The notes under the pieces: generated by a model
Told to the model about the DNA's origin: nothing
Seen by the model: only the letters and a program-made list of their open reading frames with translations
The model's database searches: none
Assembly (NCBI RefSeq): GCF_022539665.2
Contig: NC_081335.1
Coordinates: 2,480,001 to 2,544,000 of the forward strand
Direction: 5' to 3'
Length of the DNA: 64,000 nucleotides
Source of the DNA: Daphnia carinata
Lineage: Eukaryota; Arthropoda; Branchiopoda; Diplostraca; Daphniidae
Made by a program: the position numbers and the translations under genes
Shown here: positions 50,580-59,887 of the stretch, in pieces
Layout: the number at the start of each line of letters is the position of its first letter
Position numbering within the stretch: the stretch's first letter is position 1

Positions 50580-51110
50580 TTGACAACCTTGTAAGTAGCC
50601 GGTTTAGTTTTTGGTGGTGGTAGCGGCTTTCGAAAGTTCTCCGGAAGAGCAAATCAGAATAACCGAAAGGGTTTTGCTTGCGACAGCCCAGCGGTTAAAT
50701 CGACTGGCGAAGACCCCGGGTCATTCCTTAAGAGCTACGTGATGCACTGGGAATACGAAAACATTAGTAGATTCTCAGAATTTGAAACTACACAGTTATT
50801 TCTTCTACTCCTGTTGCAGGATACTAAAGGCCAACTATTTTGGCATTGGATCGTAATGACACTTACGCCGAGTATTTCTGGTGGAAGCCGCACTGCTGTG
50901 CAAGCAATCCCTATGGGCAATGCAAGAACGCGTTGTGATCTCTGTGAAGTTCTTCACTCGACGCCTTTTGAATTGAAAATTGTGCAGAGCTCGTAGGTGG
51001 AACCATCTTTGTTCATAGTACCCAATCATCAAGGACAACTGGAAAACCGTCGTCCGGACCCATCAACGTTTCATTTAGTTACAGATTCCGCGACTAAACA
51101 TCCGCGCTCT
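50580..51110 (+). pseudogene. Fucosyltransferase fragment (copy 3)
   Basis: Only the last 50 or so codons remain (about 50845-50996): LDRNDT-like start, YAEYFWWKPH, then CDLCEVLHSTPF and a stop. The upstream 50625-50815 matches the 5' flank of copy 2 (52535-52650): a shared TTCCGAAGTT-like segment, AATCAGAATAA and AAAGGGTTTT. So the body of the gene has been deleted between its promoter region and its tail. The 3' flank (GGAACCATCT onward) also matches that of copy 2. Confidence 0.7.
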
Positions 51111-51469
51111 CTTAAGAAATAGACAAAAGCTCAGCAGAGAAATTTATTTTGAAAATTTGTACCCCACCTTGTAGCAGTCACGACAGGTTCCGCAGGTTTA
51201 ATTCAAAAAGATAAGAAGATTTAGCTGGTGCTTCAGGCAAAGACAAAAAATGTCCAATAATTCAAGGCATTTCTACCGAGAATGGCGATGAATTTCAGTA
51301 TATTTTGAAGTGAGAAGCTTTGTGAAAATTTGGTTCAAGACCTTCATAAAATATAAAAAAATAAATAAAATAAAGAGAACATAATTTAATTTCTTACCTG
51401 CTAGTGCCAGTACGTAAAGTCCATTATTCTTATTTACGTTCTACTATAAAAAGAATTTATCCTAATACT

Positions 51470-52200
51470 GAAAGCTTTTTATTTACGATTCTGAAGTCTC
51501 CCGGAGTCACTGATATGTCGCCATTAGTTACAGCAAAGCAATTGTTCTTTAAGCATTAGGTTATTGGTCTGAGGAAGTCGCGATTCATGGGACGGATTAC
51601 TGCAGTTTTCAGAACCTGGAAAAGAAAAAAAAAAGCATTTTATTACAATTGTAAGGAAACACGTATCATCCGATGGAGTCCGTCAGCAGGTGTCCTGGAA
51701 ACCCAAAACTTCTGTCTCCCTGTAACAGTGGGAATAGGGAACTTTTGTGTTTGTGTATCAAAGAGATAAGAAATTTTAATAAGGGAAATAGTTTCAAATG
51801 GTTGTTTGGCACTGCCCTCAGTTTACTAGGATAGCTGCATGGAGAGTGCTCTAAAATATGGAGTAGCTCAGTCAGGTTTTTTGGCCTTGGAAACAACCAG
51901 TATTCTGACGGATTATCTGATGGCTCATGATCTCTTGAATTTCCAAAAGGTTGGGTTCACGTCGCTGTGAAGACAATTATACATGCAAGAAAAAAGGAAA
52001 CTAAAAAAACCTACTCTTCAGCAGATTGGACACTAATAACACATTGGATACTGATCGCGACTGAGATCTTTCCCCTTCAATGCTGTTTTCTAATTTTCCG
52101 TAATACGAAAAGCACAAATTTGGTACTTTACCACTGATCACTATTTGCCCACTGTAATTTGTCCCTCATCGCGTTTTACAGCAATCCAAATTTTTACTAC
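51470..52200 (-). pseudogene. Decayed CLIP serine protease, unit 2
   Basis: 51470-51620 matches the activation-site exon of the intact protease (56595-56745), including the TTTACGATTCTG and GAGGAAGTCGCGATT stretches. 51660-51760 matches the CLIP exon (56800-56900), 51860-51996 the signal-peptide region, and 52080-52200 the upstream flank. Stops and frame changes are frequent, and the exons encoding the active-site His and Asp were not found. Confidence 0.65.
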
Positions 52201-52534
52201 TACTTAAAAAATTTTTTTTTTTTTTTTGCTTTGAAAGTTGCATTTAAAGATTTACAGAAGTGGGTAGCTACTTTGAACGACTATTCATTGCATTTTTAAC
52301 GAGCACCTTATTTGAGTCGTTTTGTTTTCAGACTACTTGGAAGGACAGGAAACAGAATAGAAACAGAACCGTAAGCTTTTTACCACCCATTATGGTAATT
52401 ATGCATATTTGTTCGTCGAAAAGTAAGCCCATATGGGGGCTTGGATCTAACAGCTAAACTGTAAATAAGAAAATATTTCCTTACCACTTTAAGCAACACC
52501 ATTGTGAATTGCTCTCTCTACAGTGGTGGCGTTC

Positions 52535-52650
52535 CGAAGTTTTCCGAGTAAGCCAATCAGAATAATGGAAAGGGTTTTCCTGTCGAGAAAAGGATACCTA
52601 GTGTAGAGAAACGGAAATTCATCAGTTGAGAGTCAGAACTTGAGACTACA
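52535..52650. repeat. Duplicated 5' flank of fucosyltransferase copies 2 and 3
   Basis: Similar to 50625-50815, with shared segments AATCAGAATAA, AAAGGGTTTT, a terminal GAATTTGAAACTACA-like stretch and CAG. It shows that the duplicated unit includes upstream non-coding sequence. Confidence 0.6.
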
Positions 52651-52847
52651 ACAGTTGCCATCTGTACTTTTCATTACCAAACGGACATTTTCGTTTATCT
52701 ATTTCGTTTTGCGACCTAATTTTTATCATACTCACGGCAGAAGGATTTCATGTTAAAAAACAAACAAACAGAAAGACACAAGAAACATCTCGGGTGGATT
52801 GCGAAAAAGTACTTACACTGTTACGGCTCACAGTTAGCCCTTGCGTG

Positions 52848-54032
52848 ATGGCGTTTGTAGTTATGTTGAAACAACGTCGACGTTTGCGGGTTTTTCTATT
52901 AAGCGTCTTCATTTCGATGTGTCTATATTTGCACGTTGCGTACCATGCTGAAGTAGAACATCCTGGACTTCTTCGTCAAATAGGCAACAGAACAAAAGAA
53001 TCAAATTATGGCAAAAGCAAACGGTAAAGACTATCTGCTAGCAGCCGCACTAAAAACATTTTGATGTGGAAAAATATCTGGGGATATAAATTGGAAGTAG
53101 GTCGTTCCCCATTCATTGTTGCAAATTGTCCATTCAGCAACTGTTTCCTCACTAAAAATACCAGTGTTATGCCACCCGAGGATTTCGACGCCATAATGAT
53201 TCATCCGTCGACGCAGAGAATTCCACACAATTTTAAAAATCGAAGACCCGAGCAAATTTTTCTCATGTTCAATAACGAGCCGCCAGCACACATGCCCAGA
53301 TACATGGCGAAGTTTGACAACTATTTTAACTGGACTATGACTTACCGAACAGGCTCTACTTTTCACCTAAGGTACGGCGAAATAATTCCTTTGGATAGCG
53401 CACCCAGCACGATGGATCAGGCAATGGCAATGCGAAAAGAGATGATGCGACCAGGCATCAGTCCAGCCAAGGGGAAGACGAAGCTAGCTGTGTGGTTCGT
53501 AACAAACTGCAACGCTGAAAGCAACAGAGAAGCATACGTCAGTATAATGCAAAAATTTACTACAATAGATATTTTCAGTAAAGCAGGAAATTGTGGTGGC
53601 AAATGTCCTAGAGTTAAGAATCGCGATGTGTGCTATAATTTGATTGAAAAAAGTTACAAATTCTACTTGTCCTTTGAAAACTCCATCTGTGAAGAATACG
53701 TCACCGAGAAGTTCTTTGAAATTATGAATCGAAACATAGTGCCCGTTGTACTTGGTGGAGCTGATTATGCTGCGATTGCTCCTCCTCATTCGTACATCAA
53801 CGCTCTTGATTACACACCCCATCAGCTGGCTGATTACCTGAATGAACTCGATCGTAATGACACAATGTATGCCGAATATTTTTGGTGGAAAAAACACTAT
53901 CGTGTCAACGACCTCCACGAGACAACCAAGATAGCCTTGTGTGATCTCTGTGAAGCTCTTCATACGACGCCTTTGAAAAATTCCACAGTCAAAGGTTTTA
54001 CAAAGATGGTTATTGGAACCATCTCTTTGTAG
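52848..54032 (+). pseudogene. Alpha-(1,3)-fucosyltransferase, GT10 (copy 2, one in-frame stop)
   Basis: Paralogue of the 48.1-kb gene. The start MAFVVMLKQRRRLRVFLL and membrane anchor are intact. A TAA at 53025-53027 interrupts the stem, and the same frame then stays open for more than 330 codons. The GT10 signature YKFYLSFENSICEEYVTEKF and VPVVLGGADY are intact. The C-terminus diverges from copy 1 after NSTVKG and ends early. A 21-base GT...AG segment (53024-53044) would remove the stop in frame, but it is far below any plausible intron length. Best read as a young pseudogene. An internal-start product lacking the membrane anchor, or read-through, cannot be excluded from sequence. Confidence 0.85.
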
Positions 54033-54379
54033 ACATTTCCCAGTATTCAAGGACGATTGAATAGTCGTCGTCAGGGGCCACCAACGTCTCTTCTGGTTAC
54101 AGCGTCCGTCATTAAACAGTTACACCTTGTTAAGTAAAGACATAAAAGTGCAGAAAAGAAATCAAAAAGGCATAGTTCTTACCACATTTGGACTTAATCA
54201 CGACAGATTTCACAGGTTTAGTTCAAGAACATTACGAAGATGCCGTCGTCCTAGATGCAAAAACGAAACCACGATTTCAAGGAATCCTATTGAGATATTT
54301 TTTGTGAAGAGAAATACAAAACAAATTATTATGTTTGTGTTTTATGATAACCAGAATGAAAGAAAGAATATTAAAAACG

Positions 54380-55080
54380 AACTTTATTTTTATCGATCCA
54401 GTCACGGAAGAAGAATCCGCCCATAGACCTTGTACGCATTGGTTGTACATCCGGGTTCCAGAGAATCAAAAACTCATTTGTCTCTAATGACCGAGAGAAT
54501 CATGAATTTGGTGCGTGGATAACGTTACCTGTGCAGACACACATTGTACCTGATTTTCCAGTGAAAATCACACAGGAGCTATGTTTCGGCACATCGTTCG
54601 ATTTGATGGCTGCTTGATTCTTTAGTCGATCGACGCACACCAACCGGTCGCCATTGTCTTATATCATTCAACTAGATTGGTAAATAAAATTAGTTCAACT
54701 AAAATTTCAAGGTCATTTCAAAACTTAGATGTAAAAAAACTAGTTGTTGAAAACCTCTTGCCATTGCTAGCTGCTGCTTGGCAGAGTTCGTGAAATGCCC
54801 CATGAATAGAAGTGGTTCAGTCAGGTTTTGGTGTCCACGTCGCTACGAATACAATGATAAATCCACAGAAAAAAGAAACACGATATATCTTCGGTAGTTA
54901 ACAAGCACCTTCTTATTCAAAAGCCAAGCAACTTATCGCGACTGATATCTTTCAATGTTTTCTAATGTTTTAGGAAACGAGATGCATAGACCCAGTGCTC
55001 CAAGGTATGACCACCGACTGCCATATGCAAGTTTCCCACCAATGCGACGTACAGCAATGCCAGCTACAAAAATTGTTATT
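54380..55080 (-). pseudogene. Decayed CLIP serine protease, unit 3
   Basis: 54380-54470 matches the last protease exon (55555-55640), including ATCGATCCAGTCACGGAA. 54590-54660 matches the CLIP exon, 54700-54870 the signal-peptide region, and 54950-55080 the upstream flank. The central catalytic exons are absent. Confidence 0.65.
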
Positions 55081-55083
55081 GCA

Positions 55084-55103
55084 AAAAAAAAAAAAAAAAA
55101 AAA
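55084..55103. repeat. Poly-A tract
   Basis: Run of about 20 A at the edge of unit 3. Poly-T or poly-A runs sit at the matching place in the other units (50240, 52212), so it probably belonged to the ancestral unit. Confidence 0.7.
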
Positions 55104-55549
55104 GAAACAAACAATGAAAATACTACTATTTAAAAAATGAAAATATCGACAGCTACCGATTAAAAAAAAAAAAATTCTCTTTAAGTTGTTATTGAAAACG
55201 AAAACTTTCTAAGTCCTTTCCTTCGGCCACCGTGAATATATATATTTTTTTGAAGCTCTAAAGATCAGCTGTTAGATTCTTTATAAAACAACAAATATTT
55301 TGGTGCTGTGTAGAACAGCAAAACTGTGCAAATATGATGAAGTAATTTAAATGATTTAGAATAGCTCATTCTCGACGGAAACAGAAGCCTTTATTTTAAG
55401 GCGGAATTATGGTGTTAACTAAACTATGGACTTGTACAGTCCAAAATAGACTTCGTAAGATGGCGAAATCGATTAGACAAATGATTGAATGCATGCGTCC
55501 ACGATTGAATGACAAACGTTTGTATTTAATGATACCCAGAAACAATGAT

Positions 55550-57342
55550 TTAAAAGCGAACTTTGTTTTTATCGATCCAGTCACGGAAAGAAGAGATCCG
55601 CGTATAGACTCCGTAAGTATTGGTTGCACATCCGATACCCCAGCTAACGACGCCGATTTGACAACCATCTTCTGCAAGCATAAGTGGTCCTCCACTGTCA
55701 CCCTACATGTGTTGAAACCATTCATTGAATATCTTTAGTATAGCCTTTACAATTTCCCGTAGCATTCACTTACGGCACACGAATCTCGATTGGGGGCCCA
55801 TGCACAAATGTAATGGTCGGGGACACCTCCAGGCGATTGAACTCCTAAATTTTTCCGGCAATCATCCAGTGATTTGAGTTGCAACGTCACTTTTTGTAGC
55901 ACCGGTGATTTCGGTCCCTCTGTTGATTTAAGTTGCATTACATTGACTATCTAGTTTCCACAATTTGCCATTCGTACGTACTGTAATACGTCCGGCCCCA
56001 TCCAGCGGTTACGACGTCTTTTCCCACGTAGCTGTGTGTGACATTATCATGAAGACAAACTGGAGATATGACGCTGGAGAATTCAACAGGCGAGTCTAAC
56101 GTAAGCAGAGCAATATCGTTGCGCTAGAATAAAGATTTTGCATTTAACGATGGATTTTAAGACTGGCCATCATGAATAATTTAAATTGTTAAGTATATTG
56201 AAATCTTTCATTACCAATTTGCGGTTGTCGAATTGTCTGTGACGAATAACGCTCTTTACCCGCCTAGTCACTTTTTTGGGGTCACTTAATTCGACAGCGC
56301 CAAGAATGATCGTTAGCTCCAGTATATTCTGAGGTGATAAGCTGCAAAACAATTTTGATTGAAGCTCTTCATTAAATATTAAATATAAAAAATACTATTT
56401 CCTACCCGCTAACGCAATGCGCCGCTGTTAAAACGTGATTGGCATCCAATAGCGATCCTCCGCAAAAAACGTTTTTTCCTCGCATGATACCTATCTGTTT
56501 TAATGCCAAATATGTTCTATTCGTAGTTTAAAACACGTTTAATTCAACGATGGTCCAAGCACTCACCATAAAAGGAAATTCTCCCAATGCGGAAAGCTTT
56601 CCATTTACGATTCTGGATCCTGCGGAGTCGCTGATGCGTCGCATTTCTTGCTGATGAAGCAATTGTTCATTGTAAGTTAGATTGTTAACCTGAGGAAGTC
56701 GCGATTGACGAGGTGAATTACAGCAGATTCCGGAACCCTGGAATTTAAAAAAATAATAATAAAGATGCTTTGTTGTTGTAATGGTTTCAAAGAATCGTAA
56801 ACCTGTCGTCCGATGGAGTCCGTGGACAAATGGCAGGTTCCCAGGGAGCCGAGAACCCACGTCTCTCTGGGACCTAGCGACTGATGAACTTTCGTGTACG
56901 GGTAACATTCCCGGGCAGACATGCAGGTACCTGGTTGTCCATCAAAAGTCATACACGAATGATGTTTTGGCTCATGGCCCGGTACGATGGCTGCCGGATT
57001 CCGAAGTCGACCAAGGGATCCTGATCTCTTTCCATTAACTGATTAAATTCAAATAATAATTAGTTAACTGATTGGCTCAATTCAAGCTTCAAGGACATTG
57101 ATTTAGGAAACTGGATGTTGAATGGTTTTCTGCCACTGTTGTCTGACGCTTCACGGGGCTCGTTAATGGGAGTGGCTCACCAGGTTTTGGCCTTGGAAAT
57201 AAACCGGTTTTGATGAATTACCTTGTGTCAACGCGACATTTTCCGTTTCTAGAGATTGGGCCCATGTCGCTATGAACACAATCAGGCATGCACAGAAAAT
57301 GGAAACACAATGCAATCCGCCATACGTCACAAACACTGTCAT
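55550..57342 (-). CDS. CLIP-domain serine protease, trypsin-like (intact)
   Basis: Secreted zymogen of the chymotrypsin S1 family, of the type that acts in arthropod clotting, melanisation and Toll signalling cascades. Exon 1 (about 57227-57342) is a signal peptide ([20 protein letters not shown]). The CLIP exon carries [11 protein letters not shown], then REC and GTC, and the next exon adds GICC, completing a six-Cys CLIP domain. Activation site: [16 protein letters not shown], cut after Arg. The triad is complete: His in LTAAHC, Asp in RNDIALL, Ser in GDSGGPL. Asp six residues before that Ser (DSCAGDS) predicts trypsin specificity. The last exon ends [15 protein letters not shown]. All splice phases agree, including the junction that forms GWGRTYY-IN. 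Three decayed copies lie to the left, each next to a fucosyltransferase copy. Confidence 0.9.
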
Positions 57343-58018
57343 TTTCTGAAAACAGCCACTGTAAGCGACTGAGGTATTTCAATGTTTTTCAATCTTTCAG
57401 GAAATGGGATGCACAAAAGTTGAGTACTCTACCTCTGGCCACTGACTGCCCTATCCAGCTTGCCTTCTGTTATGTTATACAACGCCAACTGCCAGGAGCT
57501 CAGGCGAACTCCGTCCCTACCTGTTTACGTGTTTTTTTTTTGTTTGGGGCGAGATAGCGTTTTGGATTCATGCCTGCTATCGTAATCAAGCCGTTGGCGA
57601 TGTCAGTTGCATCGTTTCCTTTTTCAAGTCGTCGAAACCAGGGCAATCTGCAAAGAGAACTCAAATTTTAAAAAAACTATGTGAACTTATTGACCAAGTT
57701 TGATAATACACGGAAAAGTACTTGTAAAAAAAGTCGTTTAAGTCGTGTGTCAAGATGTTTCGAATCACGTACAACAAACACAAAATTTTCATTTTACAAA
57801 CAGTTTTAAGAGTGTTGAGGACACGTTAAGTTTGTTTAAGGTAAATCCTACCTCAGCTAAAATGAAGTCAAATTTGTTAAAAGTAGTACAAGTCAAAAGT
57901 TAAGATTGAAGAAGTCGTTCAAAATAAAAAAAATATGAAAGGCTAAAACCAGAAAACCTTTAGCTGCAAAGCTGCCGGGAAATGAGAGATTTCTTGAAAC
58001 TAGAACAACTTCGTAGTT
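57343..58018. other. Intergenic, no gene seen
   Basis: The first 150 bases match the flanks of the decayed protease units and mark the right edge of the duplicated block (about 57480). The rest is AT-rich without features. Confidence 0.45.
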
Positions 58019-59363
58019 TCACAAGCCAGGAAAATCATCTGGCGAATAACGGTACGGAATTCCATTATAGGGATAGCTAGAAAAATCGGGGTATATACAT
58101 GAATACGCAAACTCGTTGTGATAATTTAAAATTTACAACGTACGGATGGTATGTCTGTCGGGCGTTGTCAGTCCACGTTGATTGAGAAACTATGTTGAAA
58201 AAGAATTCATAAAAATGCAAATTGTTTGAAGCTAATCAGGTTGAAATATATCTCACGTAAATATCCCCTTCCCCTGCTAGGCATCTGCCCGTGAGAAGGC
58301 ATTCTATGGGAAGAAGGCATCCCGTGAGCTGGTGGCATGCCTTGACGGGACAGCCCGTATTGGGGGAGACCAGCATCAGCATAATTAGTGGGTGCAGATG
58401 ATCCGGTAGAACTTTCAGGATAACTTGATCCAGTTGACGGGACAAACGACGCATTTATAGGGCGGTTTGCTGGCATCTCTGTAAGGCATTTCAGACAGCA
58501 TGATTTGTTATTTTAACGGAAACTTTTGGTGCAAAGTTGTAGTACCTGGTCTCCTTGGGTTTTCATTTGGCTCTGATATAATTGCTGAAGTTCCCAGCGC
58601 CGAAGTTTTTTCAGGTTTTACGAGCAGCTCAGCAGCTCTAATCAATGGGCAACTTTAGTTTAAAAACCTACATAGCGTGAATGCGAAAAGTTTTTACTCT
58701 TGTTCTCGAAGTCTTTTACGTTCCTGTTCTCTATACTCTCTTCGCTTTGACTTTGTTAACCCAAGAGGTATTCTGTAACATTTATCAAATAACTATAATT
58801 GGTTTTCCTTCTAAAATTTAACAAAAAAAGTGTTCTTTACGTCATGTGTGTTGCTTGTGCTCTCAATGCTTCTGGTGTAAAAGTAGGTTGGTCAGATGGG
58901 ATATCCCATGACTCGTCTGTAAATGAAGACTGTGTTGTTGTGGTATCATTGTAAATTAGTTTAGGCTCCCTAAATCTAGATGGTTCAGCTAATAAATAAA
59001 ATAAAAAGATGAACAATGTAATATACAAGACAAATAATATGCATTTGGATGTTACCAGATGCCATCCTCTTTGTTGCCTGTTTCATTAAGGCATGCTCAC
59101 ATGTTAAATAATGTGCTTCCAGATCACGTTTCTTCACATAATGTAAGGTCCAAAATTGGCATTGAACAAAGTCATGATTTGCAGGGAGATTCTAGAGTTG
59201 TATATGAATAAATTAAATCTTCGCATTTTGAATTGGGCAATAGTTAATAATAACATACACGTTTGCACTTTATTATATGTGCCTGCAATCTCCGTCTCTC
59301 AATGACATGAACAGGATCAAATGGACAGTTGACGCGTTCAGACTTATCAGCAACAATTTCCAT
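58019..59363 (-). CDS. GTSF1-like CHHC zinc-finger protein
   Basis: CHHC zinc-finger family (GTSF1/Asterix, U11-48K). GTSF1 proteins partner with Piwi in nuclear piRNA silencing or boost slicing. Exon 1 carries finger 1 (CPFDPVHVIERRRLQAHIIKC) and exon 2 finger 2 (CQFWTLHYVKKRDLEAHYLTC); in each, Cys-His-His-Cys spacing is kept. Exon 3 has the ESWDIP acidic/aromatic motif that follows the fingers in this family. Exon 4 is strongly basic and coiled (KRREYREQERKRLREQE). The C-terminal third is Ser/Pro/Met-rich with repeats of the form MP-S-H ending PSRGRGY, and the protein stops at DDFPGL. Eight exons, all phases consistent, about 290 residues. That is longer than the roughly 170 of typical GTSF1, because of the tail. 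Start MEIVADKSE lies just before finger 1. Confidence 0.85.
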
Positions 59364-59887
59364 TTCAACTAGAGACAAAGGAAGAAACGTCATGGAATGG
59401 GTAAAATAAGTTGCAAAAGCAGCTTACTGTGGTAAAATAAAATGCCTCTTTACAGGTGGTGAAACAAAACCGAAAGAGAATAGAAGACGTGGAAACTGGA
59501 AAGAAAACACTTCACAACAAACAACGTTGCCGCCTGGCGTTTTTCCAATACGAACGAATGGTGGAGATGCAGACAATCAGCGCATGCGCAGCTCCTTTTC
59601 CGTGTTCAAATCCTATGAATCCAATACTCGATTCGGCATTACAATCGTCAAGATAATTAACCAAAATAACATTTTATGATTTTTAAAATTCGAAATAGGT
59701 GTGTAATATGATGATATATCTGTAACGGATTGATAAGAAAATATAACGCAAAGATAATTCTTGTAAAATACCATTTTCGGGGAATGGGTGGTTTGCTACT
59801 CATTAGCAAAATGCTGCTGAGCTATTAATACAGGTGCCAAATTCACCAGCAACACCTCAGCTAAATACAGTAATAGTAAATCTAAAA
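59364..59887. other. Divergent intergenic region
   Basis: Promoter-containing gap between the GTSF1-like gene and the orphan membrane protein. An acceptor-like TTAATACAG ends at 59833, so a leader exon may lie here. A 66-codon frame at 59456 has no supporting feature. Confidence 0.4.

Noticed and set aside
53024-53044. GT...AG segment that would splice out the stop in fucosyltransferase copy 2
   Set aside because: Only 21 bases, well below the shortest introns in this window (about 50).
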